DNA from: a bacterium
Lineage (GTDB): Bacteria > Latescibacterota > UBA2968 > GCA-2709665
DNA: 13,914 nt
Assembly: GCA_027619145.1 (NCBI GenBank)
Contig: JAQCGA010000036.1
Span: 1 to 13,914, forward strand
Direction: 5' to 3'
Positions 6,942 to 13,884 of this stretch are shown here, in pieces; positions within the stretch are counted from its first letter, which is position 1, and each line of letters starts with the position of its first letter. Position numbers and translations under genes: made by a program. The notes under the pieces were generated by a model. It was not told the origin of the DNA. It saw nothing but the letters and a program-made list of their open reading frames with translations, and ran no database searches.

Positions 6942-7109
6942 TTATATGAGAGGGTTTTCGTCGGCCATCATCAACTGGTACGCCTCCCGGATGTTTTCTT
7001 CCAGTTCTGCGAGGGTTTCACCCTGGCTGAATACGCCGGGAATTTCCTGCAACCGCCCCACATACCATTCGTCGTCCAGCCAGTATTCAAGCGTAAAATG
7101 TCGGGTCAT
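6942..7109 (-). CDS. HicB-like small protein (UPF0150 fold), no HicA partner
   Basis: The product is 55 residues from the ATG at 7109, chosen because GGGAG lies upstream (about 9 bases from GGAG to the ATG) and the domain starts at once. A longer frame from 7160 adds a basic, domain-less N-terminus and has no ribosome-binding site. The sequence FTLEYWLDDEWYVGRLQEIP, then GVFSQGETLAELEENIREAY, is the standard HicB partial RNase-H-like fold: strands that read W/F-x-x-x-x-P-x-x-P-G-x-x-x-x-G-x-T-like, followed by a helix. The C-terminal DNA-binding domain seen in full HicB antitoxins is absent, and no hicA-like toxin gene is seen on either side. It could be a solitary HicB-type protein of unknown role. 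It sits directly before the cupin gene (9 bp). Confidence 0.82.
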   Translation of the reverse strand: MTRHFTLEYWLDDEWYVGRLQEIPGVFSQGETLAELEENIREAYQLMMADENPLI

Positions 7110-7225
7110 TGCGGGTTTCTCCCTGTGTCTGGTTTTTCGAGGGCTACTTTCTTTAAACATACGATGAAATCGAAATTTTCACAACAGCTCAAGAAATTGG
7201 CATTTTAGTGATTTGTAGCTTATTT

Positions 7226-8275
7226 CTACTCAATGACACCGCCGCCGAGACAGGTTTCGTTATTGTAAAAGACGGCGGTTTGGCCCGGGGCGATGCCGGG
7301 GTCTTTTTCGGTTAGTGTGACACGGAGGTGATTGTTTTCTGTAGGGGCGATGGTGCAGGCGATCTGCTTTGGGCCGTGGCGGAGTTTGACCTGGAGATCT
7401 GTGCGGTCAGGAGGGCCGGAGATCCAGTTGAGGCTGGATACTGTGAACCTGTCACGCTTCTGGGTTTCTCGACGGTCTTTGTGGGAGACGTAGATGACGT
7501 TGCTCTGGGTGTCTTTCTGGACGACGTACCACGGGCCACCGGCCAGACCGAGGCCGTTGCGCTGACCGATGGTGTAGAACCAGAAGCCGTTGTGCGGGCC
7601 GAGTACGTGGCCCGTTTCCTGTTCGACAATGTTGCCAGGCTTTTCGCCGAGGTGAAATTTGACGAAGTCGGGATAGCTGATTTTTCCCAGGAAGCAGATG
7701 CCCTGGCTGTCTTTGCGTTCCCGATTGGGGAGGTTAAATTCCTGGGCGTGTTGTCGGACCTGCTCTTTGGTGAGGTGGCCAATGGGAAAGAGCGCGTGGG
7801 AGAGTTGTTCCTGGGTGAGGCCGGAGAGGAAGTAGGTCTGGTCTTTGATGGGGTCTGGCGAACGTTTGAGGTAAAATGTGTCGTTCTGTTGTTCGATTTG
7901 TGCGTAGTGGCCGGAGGCGATTTTTTCAAAACCTGCATCAATATGGTGTGTGAATTCTCCGAACTTGATGCGGCGGTTGCAGAGGATGTCCGGGCTGGGT
8001 GTGCGGCCGGCTCGAAGTTCGTCCAGGGCATGTGAGACGACGCGGTCCAGGTATTCGGCCTGGAGGGGGACAATGTTGAGAGGGACGCTCGCCTGTTCGC
8101 AGACGGCGCGGGCGTATTTCAGGTCTTCTTCCCAGGGGCAGTCTCCCAGGAAGGCGAGTTCGTCTTCAAGCCAGATTTTGAGGTAGAAGGCGGTAAGGTC
8201 GTGGCCTGCGCGGCGCAGGAGATGAAGCGCTACGGAGCTGTCCACGCCGCCGGAGAGAAGAAGGGCAATTTTCAT
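7226..8275 (-). CDS. mnmA: tRNA-specific 2-thiouridylase MnmA
   Basis: The product is 349 residues, typical for MnmA, the enzyme that activates U34 of Lys, Glu and Gln tRNAs with ATP and inserts sulfur at C2. The PP-loop SGGVDSS (8-14) binds ATP. The catalytic cysteine pair is conserved: C99 in ILCNRRIKFG and C194 in QGICFLG. Further family blocks are ASGHYAQI (120-127), KDQTYFLSGL (144-153), WFYTIGQRNGLGL and the C-terminal PGIAPGQTAVFY followed by CLGGGVIE. An in-frame TTG at 8317 would add 14 residues, but MKIALLLSGG is the conserved beginning, so the ATG at 8275 is chosen, although no clear ribosome-binding site precedes it. The HicB-like gene follows after 116 bp, where I see no terminator and no convincing promoter. 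Confidence 0.97.
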   Translation of the reverse strand: MKIALLLSGGVDSSVALHLLRRAGHDLTAFYLKIWLEDELAFLGDCPWEEDLKYARAVCEQASVPLNIVPLQAEYLDRVVSHALDELRAGRTPSPDILCNRRIKFGEFTHHIDAGFEKIASGHYAQIEQQNDTFYLKRSPDPIKDQTYFLSGLTQEQLSHALFPIGHLTKEQVRQHAQEFNLPNRERKDSQGICFLGKISYPDFVKFHLGEKPGNIVEQETGHVLGPHNGFWFYTIGQRNGLGLAGGPWYVVQKDTQSNVIYVSHKDRRETQKRDRFTVSSLNWISGPPDRTDLQVKLRHGPKQIACTIAPTENNHLRVTLTEKDPGIAPGQTAVFYNNETCLGGGVIE

Positions 8276-8346
8276 GGGTTTATCGTCTGGTGGAAAAAAT
8301 ACAGGTGTCTCACGCAACGGAGGATTGGAGGTCTGCGGGTTTGTTA

Positions 8347-8375
8347 AAAATCACGAAGGGAGGAGGAGAAGTCAA
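8347..8375 (-). promoter_or_regulatory. Weak candidate promoter for mnmA
   Basis: In the 141-bp gap after the UROD-like pair, the minus strand shows TTGACT (8370-8375), a 17-bp spacer and GATTTT (8347-8352). The -35 is good and the -10 is poor. It lies about 70 bases upstream of the mnmA ATG. No terminator hairpin for the preceding genes is visible in this gap. Confidence 0.3.
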
Positions 8376-8416
8376 GGCAAAACCGGGAAGGTGGAATTGT
8401 TGTGTACAGATTTAAG

Positions 8417-9394
8417 TCAGGCGTGGAAGGTGCGGATGGTTTCGGCCATGGTGTAATAATTTTCTGCGGGGATATAGTTCAGAGGGCTGGTGTTACAGCC
8501 GGCGATGAAACGGTTTTTTGCGGCACCGGTTTGGAGCATTCTGAGGGTTTCAGCGCAGACTTCGTCGGGCGTGGCAACGGCGAGGAAGACGACGTCCATG
8601 TTGCCGCACAGGACGATGGATTCACCGAAGGTATCTACGAGGTGGCCCAGGTCGTTGGCCTGTTTTTCGCAGCCGTGCACAGCAACAATGCCCAGGTCCA
8701 GAAGGAGGGGGATGACAGTGTCGAGTTTGCCGTCTGTGTGGAAGGCGCAGGGGATTCCGAGTTCGGCCACGAGGGCGAGGGTTTTCCGGGTGGGCTCCAG
8801 GCAGAAGTCCGCAAGCATGGTGGGGGCAATCATGGGGCCGGTTTTGTAGGCGCAGTCTCCATCGAGCAGGAGGAAGTCCGGGCGGATGTGGGAAATGAGT
8901 TCCCGGATGGCGGTGCGGTTGCGCGCTTCGACCCATTCCATGGCTTCGCGGATGAAGTCCGGGTGATCATAACAGGCGCATGCAAAGGCTTCCAGGCCCA
9001 TCCCGGTGGCCAGGGCGTGAAAGCACCACTGGAGGGTGAGCCAGCAGGCGCGTCCGGCCCGGGCACATTGCTGGCGTTTGGGTTCGATTTCTGTGCGCTG
9101 GTGCTCAAAGTCAGGTTCTGGCCGTTCCTGGAGTTGCCGGATGTTTTTGAGGGTGCCGCCGTCGTACCAGACGCCGGTTTCAGCAATTTCTCGGCGATTG
9201 ACGAAGTTTGCACCAGTGCCGATATAGCCGATGGGCACAGCGGCGTGGCCCAGGTGTTCTGCCATAGAGAGGTAGCTGCCACCGTAGTGTGTTTCGAGCA
9301 TATGGTCCATGTGGAACCACGGTTCCCAGAAGGGCGGGCGGTCCACGTGATGGCCGTGGAAGAGGTCCATCAGGCGTTGGGATTCTTCAACCAT
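8417..9394 (-). CDS. UROD/MtaA-superfamily protein, HTDG subtype (second gene of pair)
   Basis: The product is 325 residues with the (beta/alpha)8 fold signature of the uroporphyrinogen decarboxylase/cobalamin-dependent methyltransferase superfamily. Markers are the N-terminal RLMDLFHGHHVDRPPFWEPW (8-27), LLLDGDCAYKTGPMIAP (175-191), AFHTDGKLDTVIPLLLDLGI (217-236) and CGNMD (263-267). Where methyltransferase members have HxC for zinc, this protein has H219-T-D221. A later cysteine, C300 in AGCNTSP, might contribute. It is therefore unlikely to be true HemE and more likely an uncharacterised methyl-transfer or C1-related enzyme. Its ATG overlaps the 3' end of the upstream paralogue by 8 bp and has no good ribosome-binding site, so coupled translation and possibly a two-subunit complex are expected. 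The superfamily is well supported; the reaction is unknown. Confidence 0.85.
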   Translation of the reverse strand: MVEESQRLMDLFHGHHVDRPPFWEPWFHMDHMLETHYGGSYLSMAEHLGHAAVPIGYIGTGANFVNRREIAETGVWYDGGTLKNIRQLQERPEPDFEHQRTEIEPKRQQCARAGRACWLTLQWCFHALATGMGLEAFACACYDHPDFIREAMEWVEARNRTAIRELISHIRPDFLLLDGDCAYKTGPMIAPTMLADFCLEPTRKTLALVAELGIPCAFHTDGKLDTVIPLLLDLGIVAVHGCEKQANDLGHLVDTFGESIVLCGNMDVVFLAVATPDEVCAETLRMLQTGAAKNRFIAGCNTSPLNYIPAENYYTMAETIRTFHA

Positions 9395-10454
9395 AAATAC
9401 CGTACCGGTGAGCGGCTTCGTACATGGCCACCACGTTTTCGGTGGGGGAGTTGTCCTGGAGCTGGTGGGTGGGTGCCAGGGCGTAGCCGCCGCCGGGTTT
9501 CATGATATCCAGGGTATTGCGGACGCAGTTGACAGTGTCTTGCACGCTGCCGTATGCAACGGGGCCGGCGGTGGAAATGCAGCCGTGGAAGGCGAGATGG
9601 TTTCCGTAGGTTTGTTTGAGGTAGGCCGGGGCCATGTCTTTCGCTTCGGGCTGGAGGGTGTCTGCAATGCGGATGCCCATGTCGATGAAGTCGTTGAAGG
9701 CCCAACTGCTGGAGCCGCAAGAGTGGAGCATAACGGGGAGGTTGAACGAGATGGCCAGGTCCACGAATTTCTGATGGATGGGTCGGAGGTGTTTGCGGTA
9801 GAGGTCCAGGCTGATGAGCGGACCGATTTGTGTACCCAGGTCTTCGCCCATCCAGAAAAGGTCGATGCGGCCTTTGCTGGCTTCGATGGAGCGGCGGGCA
9901 ATTTCGAGCTGGATGTCGGTTTTTCGTTCGATGTATCGCAAGCAGGCAGGATCGTCCGTCATGAGGTCTACGAGGACCTGTTCCATGGTGCGGATCATGC
10001 CGGTGCTGTTGATGATATCTCCTACGCCAGGGCTACCGTAGACGACGGAGTAGTCTTCCATTTGGGCGCATTGGTCGGCCAGCGCATCGTAGTTATGATG
10101 GTCTGGAGATGGCATGGCCCAGGATTCGATTTGTTCAAGGAGGGCGTCTTTGAGGGGGAAGTCGCAGTAGTCCCAGTACCCGCCGGATTCGTGTTCGATC
10201 CAGCGGCGGTGGATGCCCCAGATGTCTACGGTGCGGTTCGGTACGTCCGGGTGCAGTTTGGGGCCGGTGTAGGGTGCGGCTACGGTGCGGAAGTCCACGC
10301 CGAGGGCCCGGCGCAGGCCTTCGTGATCATCTTTGGTCAGACCAAAGTGTTTTTTGAGCCGCCGGTCGATGCCCGGGTTGGAGAGGTAGTTGATGGGCAC
10401 ACGATCTGGCTCTTGATGTGCGAAGGCCGTGAGGACACGTTCTCGGGAGGTCAT
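9387..10454 (-). CDS. UROD/MtaA-superfamily methyltransferase-like protein, HSCG subtype (first gene of pair)
   Basis: The product is 355 residues, the usual size of a UROD-superfamily protein. It opens with MTSRERVLTAFAHQEPDRVP, the standard N-terminus of this group, and carries WMGEDLGTQIGPLIS (201-215), LHSCGSSSW (243-251), AFHGCISTAGPV (288-299) and PGGGYALAPTHQLQ (320-333). H244 and C246 form the HxC pair that binds zinc in MtaA-type methylcobamide methyltransferases. C292 could supply another thiolate, as it replaces the Gly common in the GGIDT motif of relatives. This supports a methyl- or C1-transfer role rather than haem synthesis, but the methyl donor and corrinoid partner are not visible in the window. 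The gene lies behind a 120-bp leader with a candidate promoter and hairpins. It overlaps the second UROD-like gene by 8 bp. Confidence 0.88.
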   Translation of the reverse strand: MTSRERVLTAFAHQEPDRVPINYLSNPGIDRRLKKHFGLTKDDHEGLRRALGVDFRTVAAPYTGPKLHPDVPNRTVDIWGIHRRWIEHESGGYWDYCDFPLKDALLEQIESWAMPSPDHHNYDALADQCAQMEDYSVVYGSPGVGDIINSTGMIRTMEQVLVDLMTDDPACLRYIERKTDIQLEIARRSIEASKGRIDLFWMGEDLGTQIGPLISLDLYRKHLRPIHQKFVDLAISFNLPVMLHSCGSSSWAFNDFIDMGIRIADTLQPEAKDMAPAYLKQTYGNHLAFHGCISTAGPVAYGSVQDTVNCVRNTLDIMKPGGGYALAPTHQLQDNSPTENVVAMYEAAHRYGIYG

Positions 10455-10477
10455 AGGACCGGGCGTTTTGCGGTATG

Positions 10478-10530
10478 GTGTGGGCCGGACGATCCGGATT
10501 GAGAGGGACGCCCCGCCGGGTCGTCCGCAC
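10478..10530 (-). promoter_or_regulatory. Structured leader with alternative hairpins before the UROD-like pair
   Basis: Complementary blocks TCGTCCG (10521-10527) and CGGACGA (10486-10492), extended by CAC/GTG, can form a long stem around a 28-base loop. Two shorter stems compete with it: CCGGA/TCCGG at 10485-10497 and GGACG/CGTCC at 10506-10526. Both short stems use bases of the long stem, so the RNA can fold in one of two ways. The element lies between a candidate promoter and the ATG at 10454. It does not match a riboswitch class I can recognise, and it has no T-run typical of an attenuator. Confidence 0.4.
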
Positions 10531-10533
10531 AGG

Positions 10534-10542
10534 AATATACCA
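10534..10542 (-). promoter_or_regulatory. Candidate extended -10 promoter for the UROD-like pair
   Basis: The minus strand reads TGGTATATT, an extended -10 motif (TG-N-TATATT), about 80 bases before the ATG at 10454. No -35 at the usual spacing is convincing (CATTCT at 10557-10562). A perfect TTGACA (10568-10573) directly follows the aminotransferase stop but is 28 bp from TATATT, while its 17-bp partner TAGCGT (10545-10550) is poor. Confidence 0.4.
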
Positions 10543-10574
10543 GAACGCTACCTCGGAGAATGAAGGATGTCAAG

Positions 10575-11489
10575 TTATGCGGCGAGGATTTGTTGCAGAA
10601 CGTCCTTGCCTACTCGGTTGCTCCAGGCCTGGATAATTTTTTGAAAGACAGGGCCGGGTGTGCCGGTGCCGATGGGGATGTTGTTGAACTTTGTGCAGGG
10701 GGCAATACAGTACGGGGTGGTGGTGAGCCAGGCTTCGTCTGCGTTGGCCACGTCGTAGGGCTGAAGATCTTTTTCGACCCAGGTGAAGCCAAGCTCTTCA
10801 GCCAGTTCACGCACGGTGAGGAGGCTGACACCCTGGAGGATGTTGCGGGTGGTGGGTGAGTACACGGTGTTGCCGGAGAGGAGGACGAAGTTGGAGCCGG
10901 AGCATTCGGTGATGTTGCCGTCCAGGTCGAGCAAGAGGGTGATGGCGTTGGGATCTACGGCGTGGGTTTGCTGGTCTGCAAGCCACCAGTGCAGGCGGGA
11001 ACGGTTTTTGGTTTTGGGGTCCAGGCATTGGGGGGGAACATGTCGAACGGAGGGGGTAACGACGTGCGCGCCTTCTGTGAAGAGGGGTCGCCAGACGTTG
11101 AAGGGGAGTGGGAAGGAGTGGATGCAGATGGTGGGGGTGAGGCGGACGTTGCCTGCGGCGCTTCCGGCGTAGATGCGGTTTTCGCCGGGGGTGACAAAGT
11201 GGACGATGCCCAGGTCTTCCTTGGGCTGGATGAGTTTGCTGTTGGTTGCGATGAGTTCCAGGGTGCGGTCGTGCATTTCTTCTTGCGTGAGCGGAAGCTG
11301 AATGCCGGCGTATTTGCAGGAGCGGTAGAGCCGAGCGAGATGGTCTTCCAGGCGGAAAGGATTGTGTGCAAAGGTGCGGGTCATTTCGGTGAGGGTGGCA
11401 CCCAGGACAATGCCCAGGTCGTAGATGTTGAGATGGGCTTTTGATGCGGGGACAAATTCGGTATTGAGGTAAACGACGGGTTCGGACAT
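10575..11489 (-). CDS. Class IV PLP-dependent aminotransferase (BCAT / D-amino acid transaminase / ADC lyase family)
   Basis: The product is 304 residues, normal for fold-type IV PLP enzymes. The N-terminal domain has YLNTEFVPASKAHLNIYDLG (7-26). The PLP lysine is most likely K159 in LDPKTKNRSRLHWW, and the conserved glutamate is E195 in ITECSGSNFVLL, followed by SPTTRNILQGVSLLTVRELA (211-230) with the phosphate-binding pattern. These enzymes transaminate branched-chain or D-amino acids, or split aminodeoxychorismate; residues visible here do not decide which. The usual Y/F-x-G-x-x-x-F/Y-E-T/S strand is changed to LGATLTEMTRTF (29-40), so substrate preference may be unusual. The ATG at 11489 has AGAGG about 5 bases upstream. 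It follows the GltS-like gene by 18 bp, so both are probably co-transcribed; an imported amino acid may be its substrate, which is inference. Confidence 0.88.
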   Translation of the reverse strand: MSEPVVYLNTEFVPASKAHLNIYDLGIVLGATLTEMTRTFAHNPFRLEDHLARLYRSCKYAGIQLPLTQEEMHDRTLELIATNSKLIQPKEDLGIVHFVTPGENRIYAGSAAGNVRLTPTICIHSFPLPFNVWRPLFTEGAHVVTPSVRHVPPQCLDPKTKNRSRLHWWLADQQTHAVDPNAITLLLDLDGNITECSGSNFVLLSGNTVYSPTTRNILQGVSLLTVRELAEELGFTWVEKDLQPYDVANADEAWLTTTPYCIAPCTKFNNIPIGTGTPGPVFQKIIQAWSNRVGKDVLQQILAA

Positions 11490-11507
11490 AGGAGCCTCTG
11501 GGCCGGA

Positions 11508-12869
11508 TCAGGTGGTTTGGGTATGCGGTTGGGGATCTGGGTGGTTGCGGCGATTTCGGGTGATCAGGGACAGAATCAAGATGAGGATGCCGGCGGCGAT
11601 TGTCAAGGCGGACAGCGCCCAGTGGTGGCCCTGAGAAATGAGGATTGGAGAGAGGGTGACCAGGAGGACTTCGATGGGACCAATGGCCAGGTAGGAGAGG
11701 GCGAAATCGTCTAAGATATGGGACTCGGTTTCGGGGTCTACAATTCGGAGGAGAGCAATGGCCATGGCCATGATACCGGTAACCCAGCCCCAGGTATAGA
11801 GTGATTTTTCAAACCAGAGGTGGTGAAACATCCGGGGGCCCAGGTACCGGAAGAGTGCCCAGCAGAGGATGAGGCCAAAAGCAAAGAGGGCGAGCAGCGG
11901 ATAGGCGTATTTGAGCAAGATGGGGATTTGGATGGCGGCAATGCCAAAGGCGACAAGCAGGTCGGTGAGGGAGCCGCAGATACGCAGGACGGATTTGCGG
12001 TCGATGTAGGTGTCTGCACCGGTAGATTTCAAGACCTGTTTGAATCCGACGGCAGCGAGGAAGGCCAGGCAGAATGTGGGCAGGCGGTAGGCTCCAAAAT
12101 AGTGGGCGGTAGCCTGACCTATAAAATAACCGAGTACCGAGGTGGCGGCGATGAGGGCAAAGTGGAAGACCAGCGGGTCGATGGCAATAGAGGAGACGGT
12201 TTCCTGGCCGAGAGACGGACGTTTGTCTTCTGGGATGAGGCCAGTTCTGAGTTCTTCCGGCAGGTTTTTGAAGGGGGCGACAAAACGGGTGTGGCCATTG
12301 CGGACGCCCCAACTGATCCAGGCCATGCCGCCAGCAATGGCGCTGAGGATGCCAATGGTAGCGGAGGTCATTGCAAGGGGGCCGGCTTCATTCCATCCCC
12401 GAGCCGCAAAGGCGGAACCCACGGCGGCGGCGGTGCCGTGGCCCCCTACAAAGCCGCTGGCAAGAATTGCACCGAATCCGGTGTGAAGTTCGGGCCAGAA
12501 AAAACGGAGAAAGGTTAGCGCGAAGAGGAGCCCGAGACCCCATTGAAAACACATGGTGAGTGTGGAGTAGGCCCAGAGTTCGGCGGCGCGGCGGTTGCCT
12601 GAACGGGGTTTGCCCTGTCCGGCGGTGAAGGGCAATGAAGCAAAGATGAGGGCGATGAGGATGCCGGGATAGGTTCCGATGGCCTGTGAGAAGGGCAGGA
12701 TGGAGAAGCCGTTTGGACCCAAGAGGAGGGCCAACAGGCCAGCGATCAGGTTTGCGGGTAGAAAGAGCCGCTGGACAAATACGACTTTTGCGCGGATGAG
12801 TTGTCCGACGAGGAGCAGAATTGCGATGAGGCCGAGGTCGGTAAAGAAACTCCATGGTGTAAAGGGCAT
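11508..12869 (-). CDS. GltS-like sodium:glutamate symporter family protein (ESS family)
   Basis: The product is 453 residues and strongly hydrophobic, with about ten to twelve membrane segments starting at residue 9 (LGLIAILLLVGQLIRA). Family features are LFLPANLIAGLLALLLGP (35-52), the reentrant-loop motif SGFVGGHGTAAAVGSAF (about 137-153), the central GSLTDLLVAFGIAAIQIPIL segment that opens the second half, and WGWVTGIMAMAIALLRIVDPE in the second reentrant region. E. coli GltS has about 400 residues; the extra length lies mostly in a hydrophilic central loop (about 190-225). The family carries glutamate or related acidic amino acids inward with Na+. AAAGGAT lies just before the ATG at 12869. 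The 74-bp gap to the PIG-L gene upstream shows no strong promoter. It is 18 bp from the aminotransferase downstream. The transported substrate is not proven. Confidence 0.86.
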   Translation of the reverse strand: MPFTPWSFFTDLGLIAILLLVGQLIRAKVVFVQRLFLPANLIAGLLALLLGPNGFSILPFSQAIGTYPGILIALIFASLPFTAGQGKPRSGNRRAAELWAYSTLTMCFQWGLGLLFALTFLRFFWPELHTGFGAILASGFVGGHGTAAAVGSAFAARGWNEAGPLAMTSATIGILSAIAGGMAWISWGVRNGHTRFVAPFKNLPEELRTGLIPEDKRPSLGQETVSSIAIDPLVFHFALIAATSVLGYFIGQATAHYFGAYRLPTFCLAFLAAVGFKQVLKSTGADTYIDRKSVLRICGSLTDLLVAFGIAAIQIPILLKYAYPLLALFAFGLILCWALFRYLGPRMFHHLWFEKSLYTWGWVTGIMAMAIALLRIVDPETESHILDDFALSYLAIGPIEVLLVTLSPILISQGHHWALSALTIAAGILILILSLITRNRRNHPDPQPHTQTT

Positions 12870-12943
12870 TGGATCCTTTTGGGTTGTGTCTGAAAAGCCA
12901 CGTCGTGAACCCGTCCCAGGCGAGAAGGCTATAACTGGCAGAA

Positions 12944-13831
12944 CTAGGTAATGGGGATGGCGTTTTTGTTGAGGTAGTCTTCCATATGGCCGCTGGTAAA
13001 TTTGGAGCTGTGGTCTCCAGGACCAATGTAGTGAAAGGCTTCTGCGTAGTCCAGACCGTATTGTTCCCCGGTGTGACGGTCTGCGGCTCGGAAGACGAGG
13101 TCCACGTATTCCTGGATGAGGGTTTCGTCGCTGGTTTTGAACCAGGGGAGGGTGAGGTTGCGGGCGGCCAGGCGGTCCCGAAGGCCCAGGGCCATGTTGC
13201 GGATCTGGGTTTTGTTGGCGCGTATGGAGGCCATTTTTTTTTCGATGACGTGGGAGATGTCTACCACGCGGTTGACGAGTTGGGGGCCGCGTGCCCAGTA
13301 GTATTTTTCTTTTACGCTGTGTGGGTGTAGACCAGCGTCGAAGTGTTCCGGGAGGTCCAGGCGGCCACCGGCCATCCAGCAGGCGGCTTCGGTGGCCTGA
13401 GCGGCTATGTAGTGATCGGGATTTTCTTCATAATGACCCCAGGGGTCAAAGCCCAGGACGGTGTCCACTTTGAGGAGGCGGAAGAGGAAGATGAGGCGGT
13501 TGCGAATTTCGGTGGGTGGGATTTCGTCCAGGGCGTGGTTGCGGTAGTTGAGGTCGTAGGTTTTTTGGATGCCGAGGATATTTGCGACCTCGGCGGTGTC
13601 GCGCTCGTTGGCGAGGATGGTTTCTCCGGTGGTGAGATCGTAGGAGTCCATTTCGTCGTTGGTTACGCGAATGAAGTACCCGGTGTAGCCTTCCTGGATG
13701 AGTTTGAGAACAGTGCCGGAAGAGAAAATGGAGAAGTCGTCTGAGTGCGGTCCGATAACGGCGAGGGTTTTGCTGGTGTGCGGTTTGCCCTGTGCGGGGC
13801 GTTCGATTTCGATTTGTTGGGTGGGTTGCAT
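12944..13831 (-). CDS. PIG-L (LmbE-like) zinc-dependent deacetylase family protein
   Basis: The product is 295 residues from the ATG at 13831, chosen because AGGAG lies 8 bases upstream. A longer frame to 13873 would start inside the 8-bp repeat. The Rossmann-like PIG-L domain begins with LAVIGPHSDDFSIFSSGT (23-40). In the family motif H-x-D-D-E, H29 and D32 bind zinc and D31 is the general base; all three are kept, while the final Glu is F33. The third zinc ligand is H140 in ENPDHYIAAQ. RVTNDE (55-60) and LGFDPWGHYEENPDH (126-140) are further family blocks. Members remove acetyl groups from N-acetyl-glucosaminyl compounds such as mycothiol precursors and antibiotics. The substrate is unknown. 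It is the first gene of the 13831-10575 group; the GltS-like gene follows after 74 bp. Confidence 0.9.
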   Translation of the reverse strand: MQPTQQIEIERPAQGKPHTSKTLAVIGPHSDDFSIFSSGTVLKLIQEGYTGYFIRVTNDEMDSYDLTTGETILANERDTAEVANILGIQKTYDLNYRNHALDEIPPTEIRNRLIFLFRLLKVDTVLGFDPWGHYEENPDHYIAAQATEAACWMAGGRLDLPEHFDAGLHPHSVKEKYYWARGPQLVNRVVDISHVIEKKMASIRANKTQIRNMALGLRDRLAARNLTLPWFKTSDETLIQEYVDLVFRAADRHTGEQYGLDYAEAFHYIGPGDHSSKFTSGHMEDYLNKNAIPIT

Positions 13832-13852
13832 GGGGGCTCCTGTGGATGAAAG

Positions 13853-13884
13853 GCGTCTCGCGCAAAGGCGCAAAGACGCGAAGG
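13853..13884. repeat. CGCAAAGR octamer tandem repeat with hairpin
   Basis: Three 8-bp units, CGCAAAGG (13861-13868), CGCAAAGA (13869-13876) and CGCGAAGG (13877-13884), follow each other without gaps. The block can fold: GCGTCT (13853-13858) pairs with AGACGC (13874-13879), and GCGC (13860-13863) pairs with GCGC (13868-13871). Similar CGCAAAGGCGCAAAGACGC-type repeats occur as dispersed intergenic elements in many bacteria. It lies about 20 bases upstream of the PIG-L ATG. No other gene is seen between 13832 and the window end. Confidence 0.7.

Noticed and set aside
6942..7109. Complete HicAB toxin-antitoxin system
   Set aside because: No hicA-like short frame with the dsRBD-type toxin sequence is present on either side.
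7110..7160. 17-residue N-terminal extension of the HicB-like protein
   Set aside because: No ribosome-binding site before 7160, and the added residues are basic and unlike the family.
8417..10454. True uroporphyrinogen decarboxylase (hemE) for haem synthesis
   Set aside because: HxC/HTDG signatures and the tandem paralogous arrangement fit the methyltransferase-like branch; no other haem genes are present.
8402..10502. Long plus-strand open frames (367 and 364 codons) opposite the two UROD-like genes
   Set aside because: They lie fully antisense to well-conserved genes and show no recognisable domain; high GC at third positions of the real genes keeps the opposite frame open.
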